Of a stretch of 64,000 nt of DNA, positions 36,358 to 44,409 are shown piece by piece. Position 1 is the stretch's first letter; each line of letters starts with the position of its first letter. Origin of the DNA: an uncultured Prevotellaceae bacterium (lineage in GTDB: Bacteria; Bacteroidota; Bacteroidia; Bacteroidales; Bacteroidaceae); the NCBI GenBank assembly GCA_937900485.1, contig CALCEL010000063.1:1-64000 (forward strand). The letters run 5' to 3'. Under the pieces are notes generated by a model. It was not told the DNA's origin. It ran no database searches and saw only the letters and a list, made by a program, of their open reading frames with translations. A program made the position numbers and the translations under genes.

Positions 36358-37566
36358 TTAATACTCAACCTCTGTCCAGTGCTTGTAGAGGAGAGCAGCG
36401 TCCTGCTTGAGGAGGAGAGCCACGTTAACTGAGTAGTTCAGCCAAGCGTCTGTTGAAGCGCTGTAGCTAGTGTCAGAAGTTGTACGTGGGTTACCGTCCA
36501 AGAAGAGAAGGTACTCTAGAGTGTGGAAACCACGGAGTGACTGTGCAGCCTCGATAGCCTCATTCTCCTCATCATAGTCACCAGACCAGTCGAGGTCAGA
36601 CCACTTCTGTGAAGCGAGGATTCCCTTGATACCATCCTCATCGAGTGGCCATGAGTCCATGTTAGGGTCAAGACCGAGCTCAGATACAGGGCCGAAGAGG
36701 AATGCCTCAGATGTCTCCCATGGCTGACGAGCGTCCATCCATGCATCGCAAGCAGCCTCGAAGTTTTTGTCGGAAGGATTCTTCTGCAAGTTGAGCACTG
36801 CAGTGTAGAGAGCAGAGTTCTTCTCATTCAGATCTTTGTATGTAGGGAGAACAACGATGTCAACATAGTTGTCGATAATCTCCTGACAGTCAGACTCTGA
36901 AAGCTCAGAAATCTTACCTTTCAGCTTCTCGAGGTCAGAAACGAGAGTAGCGCATGCCTGCATAGCAGCCACTGTCTCTTTGCTGTTGATGTTGTTGCGG
37001 AAAGGCTGTGGGATGGCGTCGATAGCAGTCCAAGCGTCGACTACATCTTGCCATACTGTAGTTGCGTATGAGCGGATGTCATTTCTTGACGCAAACTTAA
37101 CCATGATAGAAGCAGTTGGGTTTGAGCTTTTCATGATTGAAGAGTAGTCAAAAGAACTAAGGTCCTCTTCTATACGTACGTTTACGAGTGAGTTGGCGAT
37201 AGAGACGATGTTGTTTTTGTAGTCGTTACGTGAGTGCCATGAGTACCAAGACTCAACAGCGTAGAGAGCCTCATCTGTGTTACCACTAATATACAAGTCA
37301 TATGGCTCTCCAATTTTAGATGTACCGACCTCATTGGCGATATCGATACAACCGTCAATGATCTGCTCAACACAAGACTCTGCAGAAGTGTAGCCTGAAC
37401 CAGCGACGTGATTCTTGAAGGCGTTACCGAAACCTACCGCAGTCTCGCTGTCGACAACCTTGCCGTTTTCGTTGCCGTTTTCGTTATCATCGTCATCACC
37501 GCATGAAGTGAATGACATGCCAAGTCCCAGCACGAGGAGACCCATTAATAAGAAATTTCTTTTCAT
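36358..37566 (-). CDS. Imelysin (M75-like) lipoprotein
   Basis: 402 residues. Lipobox ending TSCGDDDD, mature Cys22. The helical imelysin domain follows; the GxHxxE motif is visible as GFHTLEYLLF near the C-terminal third, along with PWETSEAFLFGP. Imelysin and EfeO-type proteins bind metal, probably iron, in the periplasm or on the surface and are not demonstrated peptidases. The poly-Asp/Asn/Gly linker after the Cys keeps it away from the membrane. It is 35 nt downstream of the porin gene, and the DUF1111 gene follows. Confidence 0.88.
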   Translation of the reverse strand: MKRNFLLMGLLVLGLGMSFTSCGDDDDNENGNENGKVVDSETAVGFGNAFKNHVAGSGYTSAESCVEQIIDGCIDIANEVGTSKIGEPYDLYISGNTDEALYAVESWYSWHSRNDYKNNIVSIANSLVNVRIEEDLSSFDYSSIMKSSNPTASIMVKFASRNDIRSYATTVWQDVVDAWTAIDAIPQPFRNNINSKETVAAMQACATLVSDLEKLKGKISELSESDCQEIIDNYVDIVVLPTYKDLNEKNSALYTAVLNLQKNPSDKNFEAACDAWMDARQPWETSEAFLFGPVSELGLDPNMDSWPLDEDGIKGILASQKWSDLDWSGDYDEENEAIEAAQSLRGFHTLEYLLFLDGNPRTTSDTSYSASTDAWLNYSVNVALLLKQDAALLYKHWTEVEY

Positions 37567-37601
37567 TTTGTTTTTAAATTAAATATTTTCAAGTATTTAT
37601 T

Positions 37602-38915
37602 TTATTTTCTGAAGAACCATCCAGCCCATGCCATACCTATGGCGAACTCATTCTCGGAATTGTAGCTTCCGGAGCCTATTGTCCTGTGTGTGTAATCAGC
37701 CTTCACCACCACATTTGGAATAGGCTTCCAGTTTAGACCAGCCACCCACATTCCGGTTTTAAGTCTTTTGTCCGCAGAGTAGTTTCCTATGACATCCTCT
37801 TGTGAGTTGTAATATTCATATCTTCCGAATGGCACGATGTCCGGGAAGCTTGGGTTGTCGACCAGTCCCTTAATACGCAGTCCAGCCTCACCACCGTACG
37901 CTACAGCCTTATGAGCTATTGGTGTTACTCTTGAGTATGGTGACTTGTTAGACAATTTTGTGTTTTTAGACGATAGTAGGTCCGAGTTGGTCAAGTGGCC
38001 ACACAAGTAATTACCTCGAGCCTCAACCCATCTGTTTTTGTACTGAACCTCAGCGTTATATATTCTTATAGGGAACGTACCCAGTCCGTCATAAGTCTGA
38101 TACTTGTCAGCATTGCTTCCTATGTTTCTGCAATAGTAGAAGGAAAGTCCAACTCTCAGTCCCGGCACACCTTTATAGTCCAATCTTGCCACATAACCAG
38201 GGCTTGTGAAGTTATCCTCTTCGAATATTCCCTGTTTACCTCCTGCTGCCCATGTGTTTCTCTCAAATCCGTTAGCGTTAAGTCCAGCCACGATCATTGC
38301 CTGATATGTGAATGAAGCGTATCCCTTTCCGAACTGTCCGAAGAACTCGATACCAGTCTCATGCCAAGTGTTAGGGATGATAGTAGTCTCACCCTCTGGT
38401 CTGACAGTACCGAAGAAATTCAGAGGCTCATGGTGAGCGTTGTTCTGTCCTACCGGCACGATGATATGTCCGGCTCTCACATTAAAAGCAGGTGTGATGA
38501 GACGAGTTATGTGGAACTGCTCTATAGCAACCTCACCACCTTTCTCAACCTCTGTCTCATACTCACCGTTCTCAGTGTTCTCGAGCTCGTATGCAGTACC
38601 GACACCTCCTGACTCAAACTCTATCTCGGCTCCAAGAATCCATTTGCTGTTGAACTTATAGTCACCGGCGATAACGAATCTCGGAATGTTTATAGTGTTT
38701 CTGTTGTGTTTAGGATTACCCTCTGAATTTCCGTAAAACCTGTTACTTCCATAATCTTTGAAAGAAGCAACCATCTCTCCATAGCCACCAATTCTGTATT
38801 TGTCAAAAGACATATACTCTGCAATGGAATCCTTGTTTTGCTGCGCATTAACTTGCGTCGCAAAAGCCATCAATGCCGCTAAAAGTGTACTTTTGCTAAA
38901 ATTGTAACAATCCAT
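37602..38915 (-). CDS. Outer-membrane beta-barrel protein (porin-like)
   Basis: 437 residues. Signal peptide (~1-24, ends TQVNAQ), then an antiparallel barrel (RIGGYGEMVASF, WILGAEIEFESGG, FNVRAGHIIVPVGQ). The C-terminus, ENEFAIGMAWAGWFFRK, has aromatic residues but is not a classic final Phe. It is the first gene of the seven-gene locus and would be the outer-membrane channel for imelysin cargo. The ligand is unknown. Confidence 0.8.
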   Translation of the reverse strand: MDCYNFSKSTLLAALMAFATQVNAQQNKDSIAEYMSFDKYRIGGYGEMVASFKDYGSNRFYGNSEGNPKHNRNTINIPRFVIAGDYKFNSKWILGAEIEFESGGVGTAYELENTENGEYETEVEKGGEVAIEQFHITRLITPAFNVRAGHIIVPVGQNNAHHEPLNFFGTVRPEGETTIIPNTWHETGIEFFGQFGKGYASFTYQAMIVAGLNANGFERNTWAAGGKQGIFEEDNFTSPGYVARLDYKGVPGLRVGLSFYYCRNIGSNADKYQTYDGLGTFPIRIYNAEVQYKNRWVEARGNYLCGHLTNSDLLSSKNTKLSNKSPYSRVTPIAHKAVAYGGEAGLRIKGLVDNPSFPDIVPFGRYEYYNSQEDVIGNYSADKRLKTGMWVAGLNWKPIPNVVVKADYTHRTIGSGSYNSENEFAIGMAWAGWFFRK

Positions 38916-38993
38916 CTTTGCTTAATGAATAAGTATTATTCAGTTTTACTGTTTTAACTTATTATTTTTTACCTTATTTGATTTTTTCGGTTG

Positions 38994-39025
38994 CAAATTT
39001 ACGTTTATTAGCATAAACACACAAT
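38994..39025 (-). promoter_or_regulatory. Promoter of the porin-imelysin operon
   Basis: On the minus strand TAAATTTG (38994-39001) lies 20 bp downstream of ATTG (39022-39025), a near-perfect Bacteroidetes promoter, about 80 bp before the porin start. No Fur-like box was recognised by eye. Confidence 0.6.
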
Positions 39026-39203
39026 ACTCTATAATAGTGAATTTAACTTTTGGTCTGTTAGACATGTTTTTTTATATACCCAAAATTAGGTATTGGAGAT
39101 AATGTCGCTTTTTCCTTTATATATACTAAATGTCTGATTACATGTTAAATAAGGAGAAATGATATAAAAATTTGAAAATTTTGAGATTTTTTTTAGGGAA
39201 AAA

Positions 39204-39235
39204 TTTGGTTCATATATTGGAAAAATATATATTTG
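39204..39235 (+). promoter_or_regulatory. Perfect Bacteroidetes promoter
   Basis: TTTG (39204-39207), 20 bp spacer, TATATTTG (39228-39235): both elements match consensus at ideal spacing. It leaves a ~95-nt leader before the 75-codon gene. Confidence 0.75.
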
Positions 39236-39336
39236 CCAACATCAAAATATTAAGTTTGTAAGTAGACATTTGTACATTATTGCCTATTTTAAAGATAATT
39301 GAATGAGTTATTATTAGTATTTAAATTGGTTGGATT

Positions 39337-39564
39337 ATGACACAGGCAAGAACGAATACGAACGGGAAGTTGTCCCGTCAGGAATTGGATATGAATAAAT
39401 GGTGGACAAGTTTGAGTATAACGAACAAGGAAACGCTATCAGGCAAGCCTTATCCAACATGCACAGTTTGGTGGAACGACATATCTTTGGAGCAGAGAGT
39501 TAAGGTACACGACATGTCAGGTATTGTCAGAGCTCCGAGAAACAAGTCTAAGGGATTTACATAA
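39337..39564 (+). CDS. Small hypothetical protein
   Basis: 75 residues, soluble, basic and Trp-rich (MNKWWTSLS, CTVWWNDISL). I recognise no family. The perfect promoter upstream and the 1-nt gap to the secreted EEP gene argue that it is translated and co-transcribed. The C-terminal GIVRAPRNKSKGFT is basic and might bind nucleic acid, which is only a guess. Confidence 0.6.
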   Translation: MTQARTNTNGKLSRQELDMNKWWTSLSITNKETLSGKPYPTCTVWWNDISLEQRVKVHDMSGIVRAPRNKSKGFT

Positions 39565-39565
39565 T

Positions 39566-40594
39566 ATGTGTTCCGCATATACATACACAAAACGAGGAAT
39601 TCTGTTAATGGTATTCCTCGTTTTTTATTTGTCCTTATCATCGCAGTCGTATTTCTCCGTACTAACCTATAACTGTGAGAATGCTTTTGACACTATTCAC
39701 GATACGGGAAAGGATGACTATGAATTTTTGCCGTCAGGAGAACGAAGGTATTCCAAGTATAGAATGTTTAGGAAGCTAAAAGGTATCATGAAGGTGATAG
39801 CCTCCGCCGACGCCGACAGACCTGTCGATCTGATTGGACTCTGCGAGGTGGAGAATGATACGGTACTTACTTATCTCACAAGTAGAACTGCGCTTAACAA
39901 GATGAGGTATAGATATGTTATGACTGATTCTGAAGACAACAGGGGAATCGACGTCGCTCTGCTCTATTCTCCGTTCACTTTTCACCTTATTAATTACTGC
40001 TCTGTCCGTGTTGACGGCTTGGACAAACCGACACGTGACATTCTCGTAGCTTCTGGCACTTTGTTTTCCGGTGACACGTTGGATGTGATGGTGTGTCACC
40101 TGCCAAGTAAGCTTGGCGGACGTAATTCTGATACCAGAAGATTGAGAGTGGCAGAGAAACTAAGGTCTGTTACTGACTCTTTGTTGAGTGTGAGGACTAA
40201 CCCAAACTTGCTCATTATGGGCGATTTCAATGCAGAATACACAAAATCACTATTCAAAGATGTGATGAATGTTGATATTCTCTATTCTGACACTACCAAA
40301 AACTCAGTATCCAACCATCAACTGTTTGACATCGTAGCTGACAAAAAGGAGGGTACATATAAATATAAAGGAGAATGGTCTCTTATTGATCATATTATTG
40401 TGTCAGGCAATCTTATTCAGGGTGAAAACATTTACCTGAACTACCACGACTGCTCTATACTGTCTCCTTCATTCCTACTGGAAGATGACAACACGTATGG
40501 TGGGAAGAAGCCGTTCAGAACCTATATATGGAAGAAGTATAATGGCGGATATAGTGACCATCTACCTGTTTTCGTGCGATTTACTATTAAGTAA
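39566..40594 (+). CDS. Secreted endonuclease/exonuclease/phosphatase family protein
   Basis: 342 residues from ATG 39566, which gives a signal peptide (MCSAYTYTKRGILLMVFLVF, ~1-28). The DNase I-like fold is complete: LTYNCENAFD, GLCEVEND with the metal Glu, VCHLPSKLGG, MGDFNAEY, DHIIVS and YSDHLPVFVRF with the catalytic His. It is exported to the periplasm or beyond. Substrates in this superfamily include DNA, RNA, phospholipids and inositol phosphates; related Bacteroidales enzymes are annotated as nucleases. It is the second gene of a two-gene unit. Confidence 0.85.
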   Translation: MCSAYTYTKRGILLMVFLVFYLSLSSQSYFSVLTYNCENAFDTIHDTGKDDYEFLPSGERRYSKYRMFRKLKGIMKVIASADADRPVDLIGLCEVENDTVLTYLTSRTALNKMRYRYVMTDSEDNRGIDVALLYSPFTFHLINYCSVRVDGLDKPTRDILVASGTLFSGDTLDVMVCHLPSKLGGRNSDTRRLRVAEKLRSVTDSLLSVRTNPNLLIMGDFNAEYTKSLFKDVMNVDILYSDTTKNSVSNHQLFDIVADKKEGTYKYKGEWSLIDHIIVSGNLIQGENIYLNYHDCSILSPSFLLEDDNTYGGKKPFRTYIWKKYNGGYSDHLPVFVRFTIK

Positions 40595-40960
40595 CGATAG
40601 TTTGAAATACAATTAAAAACAGTGAAATTATCTACATTGTAAGAAATAAGTAATGTCGTGTCACTATGTATAACAATACATTTAATCGTGTCGTTTCTCT
40701 TGTTAACCTATTGTGTCATCTGTCTGTTTAAGTATGACAGGTTTAGCTCGACAATCCTTTTTTGTCAACATAATTGCCTGATTGTCCGACTTTCGTGAAT
40801 ATAATAATATTATCTGTAAACATTACCTGATGAATTCACTGTCTCACATCATTACTTCTTGTGGTAATAAACAAGTTTATTTTGTTTGAAATTATTTGTT
40901 CTACTTGTTGATTTATAAATAAATATGATTTGTGTTACCGTAATTCCAGATGGGGGAGAA
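40595..40960. other. Intergenic stretch before repeat copy B
   Basis: AT-rich, no gene, no strong hairpin and no obvious terminator for the upstream EEP gene seen. Confidence 0.4.
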
Positions 40961-41250
40961 AAGGATAATTTGTTTGGTTACCAAATTACTTATGTCTATT
41001 TTTTTCTGAAAACAGGTTAACTTGCCGAAAATCATAAAATAAGCCTTCTGAAAACCTTAGGTGTCTTTTTTGAAATTCTCAGGTTAGGATATATACTACA
41101 AACAGGTCTGCGGTTTTCAAAATCCTAACCTGAACTTTTCAACGTCCTAACCTGAGATTTTCTGACGCCGAATAAAGCATGGGAAATAAATGAAAGTCAT
41201 TTTTTCGTGAACATGCGTCAAGAATATTTGTGGTAATTTTAGACAATGAA
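40961..41250 (+). repeat. Dispersed structured repeat, copy B
   Basis: Aligns with copies A and C over its whole length. Arms 41050-41089 and 41124-41164 make the same long hairpin; here the stem pair equivalent to T18497-A18571 of copy A is C41080-G41154. It lies between the convergent EEP and CobW genes. Nothing coding. Confidence 0.85.
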
Positions 41251-41738
41251 AAATGTGCGAAATGGAATAGTGACTCGTTCTTCTTCTTGTAGTGAGAATA
41301 ATGGACGATTGATGTTTCTGCTCACCATGAAATATTGTTTATGTGTTAAGTTCTCCCCGTTATTTCCTATGTGTGTCAAATAGAAGACAAACATTTCTAC
41401 TCACTTTTTCTGAATGGATATTATGACTGTCACGTAAACTTATAATTTATTTTTAACGTGTTTTGTATAATATATATGTAAGATGAACAATAATGTATCC
41501 GTAAAGTCTTTATAATTTCTCTATGCTTTTCATGTGTCATTGTAGTGATTTCGAACCGTAATTATTTGAGGTTTATCTTCGGCAGTTTTTTTAATAATAA
41601 TGAGTGTTTCGTGTTAAAGTGAATGGAATGACTTCAAATTGACATTTAAATACTGTTTTGTTTTGAAATGATATGAAAAGACGCATGAAATGATAGCTAA
41701 TAACTTTGAAATTATCATGAAGGAAAATAGATTTAACA

Positions 41739-41921
41739 TAAATTTGCGACAGAAAAATATTTCAGATAGTTTTAAGAGGGTTAATTAAAATTTTACTTTC
41801 GTTTTCATTAGTTAGTTTAGGTTAAAAGATTATTAGAATTGGGTTAGGGATTAGTTAATTAAAGGTTAAAAGGGATTTCAAGGTTAACGAAAACGGGTAC
41901 TTCATCGATGAAGTACCCGTA
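41739..41921 (+). ncRNA. Candidate small RNA
   Basis: TAAATTTG (41739-41746) matches the -7 consensus and a strong terminator stands 150 bp downstream (41893-41920). Between them is AT-rich DNA with five spaced GGTTA words and no plausible reading frame longer than about 23 codons. It might be a small RNA, or simply chance promoter and a shared terminator. Confidence 0.25.
41893..41920. terminator. Bidirectional palindromic terminator
   Basis: A perfect 14-bp inverted repeat with no loop bases (ACGGGTACTTCATC and its complement) flanked by T-rich sequence on both strands. It terminates the CobW-type gene on the minus strand and anything arriving from the plus strand. Confidence 0.85.
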
Positions 41922-41941
41922 TTTTGTTATATGAGGATTAT

Positions 41942-43222
41942 TTATTTCTTGATCAGGCAAGCGTCCAATCCTTTGATAATACTTTCTTTGTCGAGATTCT
42001 GTCCTATAAATACAATTTTCTGCATTCTGTCACCGAACTTCTCGTCCCAGTCTTGTCTGAGTCTTGGCTCTGCTGCTAATAGTTTGTCAAGCTCATCCTT
42101 AGGCATTGTGGCATACCATTGTCCCGCCTTGCTGATCTTCACCTGCTTTCCAGCCTGCTCGAAGATGTAACACATTTCCATCTCGTCGTAGAAGTAACAT
42201 AATCCTTTTGTTCTGATAATACCCTTAGGCCACTTTGTTCCGACAAACTCATCAAATTTGACTAAGTCCATTGGCTCTCTTCTATAATAGACGAATGTGC
42301 CAATACCATATTCCTCAGTCTCTCCCTCGCCGTGATGATGGTGGTGATGGCAGTGGTGATGATGTCTATGCTCATCATCGTCATCATGATGGTGGTGATG
42401 GTGCTCATGCTCGTCTTCGTCATCATCGTCATCGTGATTGTGGTGATGGTGCTCGTCCTCGTCGTCATCATCATCGTCATCCTCCTCCACAGGCTTGTCG
42501 AGCTCCGCCATCCATGCGGCAGAACTTGCTACAGACATCATGTCGAACATGTTAGTGTTCAGTATCTTGTCGAGGTCCACATCACCGTAGTCACAGTCAA
42601 TAATCTCAGCTTTAGGCTGCAGAGTGCGAACAATGTTTCTTATTCTCTCCAATTCCTCCGGCTTAACCTCAGACGCTTTGTTCAGGAGAATAATATTACA
42701 GAACTCAATCTGCTGAATGACAAGGTTCTCGATATCCTCATCGTCGATAGAGTCACCGATGAGTTTGTCACCTGAGGCGAACTCATCCTTCATACGAAGT
42801 GCGTCAACCACAGTCACCACACAGTCCAGCTGAGGAATACCATCCTTAGTGTATTTCTCCTCCATTCTTGGTATTGAGCATATAGTCTGTGCTATAGGAG
42901 CAGGCTCGCAAACACCGCTTGCCTCGATGACGATATAGTCAAATCTGTTTTGTGCGATAATCTCGTGGAGCTGCTCAACTAAGTCCATCTTCAGAGTGCA
43001 GCAGATACATCCGTTCTGCAAGGCGACAAGACTCTCGTCTTTTTTGCCGACGACTCCACCTTTTTGAATGAGGTCGGCGTCGATATTGATCTCGCCTATG
43101 TCATTGACGATGACAGCGAATTTTATACCCTTCTTATTTGATAGTATTCTATTAAGTAAAGTTGTCTTTCCGCTACCCAGATAACCGGTGAGCAGCAATA
43201 CGGGTGTAGATTTTTCGTTCAT
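41942..43222 (-). CDS. CobW/COG0523 GTPase with His/Asp-rich metal-binding loop
   Basis: 426 residues from ATG 43222. A TTG-started extension of 11 residues exists but is unlikely. The P-loop GYLGSGKTTLLNRIL and the metal site NGCICCTLK (CXCC) define a COG0523 metallochaperone GTPase. A ~55-residue insert of Asp, Glu and His (DDDDDDDEDEHHHHNHDDDD and more) follows the GTPase part; it should bind zinc, nickel or cobalt. The C-terminal CobW domain (~300-420) is intact. The target protein is unknown; zinc starvation or nickel enzyme loading are typical roles. HU lies upstream. Confidence 0.85.
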   Translation of the reverse strand: MNEKSTPVLLLTGYLGSGKTTLLNRILSNKKGIKFAVIVNDIGEINIDADLIQKGGVVGKKDESLVALQNGCICCTLKMDLVEQLHEIIAQNRFDYIVIEASGVCEPAPIAQTICSIPRMEEKYTKDGIPQLDCVVTVVDALRMKDEFASGDKLIGDSIDDEDIENLVIQQIEFCNIILLNKASEVKPEELERIRNIVRTLQPKAEIIDCDYGDVDLDKILNTNMFDMMSVASSAAWMAELDKPVEEDDDDDDDEDEHHHHNHDDDDDEDEHEHHHHHHDDDDEHRHHHHCHHHHHHGEGETEEYGIGTFVYYRREPMDLVKFDEFVGTKWPKGIIRTKGLCYFYDEMEMCYIFEQAGKQVKISKAGQWYATMPKDELDKLLAAEPRLRQDWDEKFGDRMQKIVFIGQNLDKESIIKGLDACLIKK

Positions 43223-43237
43223 AATTAATTCATATTT

Positions 43238-43272
43238 AAAAGGTGCCAAATCCAAGAGGACTTGACACCTGT
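43238..43272 (-). terminator. Terminator after HU gene
   Basis: On the minus strand AGGTGTCAAG pairs imperfectly with TTGGCACCT and runs into TTTT, between the HU stop (43294) and the CobW start (43222). Confidence 0.55.
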
Positions 43273-43293
43273 TTCACAATTGAGCTCTCCTAA

Positions 43294-43569
43294 TTATTTC
43301 ACGAGTTTTGATTTGAACTCCTCACATGGCTTGAAATATGGAATCTTATGCTCCGGAACCTCAACAGACTTGTTTTCCTTAATCAAACGACCGATTTTCT
43401 TTTTACGAGTCTTGGTTGTGAATGTACCAAAACCACGAAGGAAAATATCCTCGCCATTAACGATATTGTCCTTAACAATAATCATAAAGGCCTCAATGAC
43501 TTTCAGAGCCTTTTCTTTTTCGATTCCTGTCTCGCTGCTAATTTGAGCAACAATTTCTGCTTTAGTCAT
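43294..43569 (-). CDS. HU family DNA-binding protein
   Basis: 91 residues, the usual HU length. The beta-arm and Gly-rich turn are in GEDIFLRGFGTFTTKTRKKK. N-terminal MTKAEIVAQISSETGIEKEK is the dimerisation helix. HU compacts DNA non-specifically; the copy with IFLRGFG is standard in Bacteroidetes, where several HU-like proteins co-exist. It is followed by a terminator and is probably monocistronic. Confidence 0.92.
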   Translation of the reverse strand: MTKAEIVAQISSETGIEKEKALKVIEAFMIIVKDNIVNGEDIFLRGFGTFTTKTRKKKIGRLIKENKSVEVPEHKIPYFKPCEEFKSKLVK

Positions 43570-43775
43570 AACTATATTATCTGTTTTTTTATTTTCGCGG
43601 TGCGAAGGTACATAATTTTGTTGAATTGAGAAAATAGAAAATCAAAAACTTATACAAAAACTTAATTTATCTTTTCTTTTCATCATATAGGTCTGACCAC
43701 ATTCTGACGATATCTGGATTTTCTCTTTCTCATGTATACTGTGTATAAATAATAAACATAAGTGTGTTAAGTTAA
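43570..43775. other. Short intergenic gap with no feature
   Basis: AT-rich; probably holds the HU promoter, which I could not resolve. Confidence 0.3.
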
Positions 43776-44387
43776 TTATTCGTCTTTAAGTGTCGGCAGT
43801 TGCCAGTGATAATGTACCGCAAGCATTCTGATCATGATGACTGAGATGGCGCATGCTGTCTGACAAAGGTAATTAGGAAGTCCCATCATCAGGGCGAAGG
43901 CGAAGACACATCCTCCGAAGACACATGCCAGGGCATATATGTCACGTCTGAATATCAGTGGCACTTCATTGATGAGTATGTCTCTGATGACTCCTCCCAA
44001 GGCTCCTGTACACATTCCCATGACGTTGGCCACCCAGTAGTCGAAGCCGGCGTCGATAGTCTTTTGGAATCCCACAACAGCGAACAGACTCAGGCCGATG
44101 GTGTCAAACAGGAATATTGTGCTGGATATCTTTGAGATGAATTTGTGGCAAAAGACATAAAACACCAGAGCCAGTCCTGTGATTGCGAGGTATATCCACT
44201 TGGTCATCCAGAATGGGCTGACACCGAGGAAGATGTCTCGCATAGAGCCTCCTCCGCAAGCAGTAGCCATGCCGACAATATATGCTCCGAACAGATCGAA
44301 CTTTTTTTCGGACGCCATTCTTATTCCTGAGATGGCAAACGCAAAGGTGCCTGCGTAATCCAGCAAGTCAACAAATGTTACGCTCAT
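43776..44387 (-). CDS. TRIC/UPF0126 family membrane channel
   Basis: 203 residues, about seven membrane segments in two homologous halves, each with a Gly-rich turn: MATACGGGSMRDIFLG and MCTGALGGVIRDILIN. Prokaryotic TRIC relatives form trimeric cation (potassium or others) channels. It is in the inner membrane. The gene follows the tricorn-like protease gene after 22 nt, so the two may be co-transcribed. Confidence 0.9.
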   Translation of the reverse strand: MSVTFVDLLDYAGTFAFAISGIRMASEKKFDLFGAYIVGMATACGGGSMRDIFLGVSPFWMTKWIYLAITGLALVFYVFCHKFISKISSTIFLFDTIGLSLFAVVGFQKTIDAGFDYWVANVMGMCTGALGGVIRDILINEVPLIFRRDIYALACVFGGCVFAFALMMGLPNYLCQTACAISVIMIRMLAVHYHWQLPTLKDE

Positions 44388-44409
44388 ATTGGTGTGATGT
44401 TAACGTTGG

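Larger units (their letters stand above)
38916..39336. other. Divergent control region
   Basis: 421 bp of AT-rich DNA between divergent genes, holding the minus-strand promoter (38994-39025), the plus-strand promoter (39204-39235) and several A/T tracts. No gene. Confidence 0.5.

Noticed and set aside
42271..42775. Plus-strand frames over the CobW His/Asp insert
   Set aside because: Low-complexity Met/Val or Arg/His strings produced by reading the GAT/CAT repeats on the other strand; the CobW domains are continuous in the minus frame.
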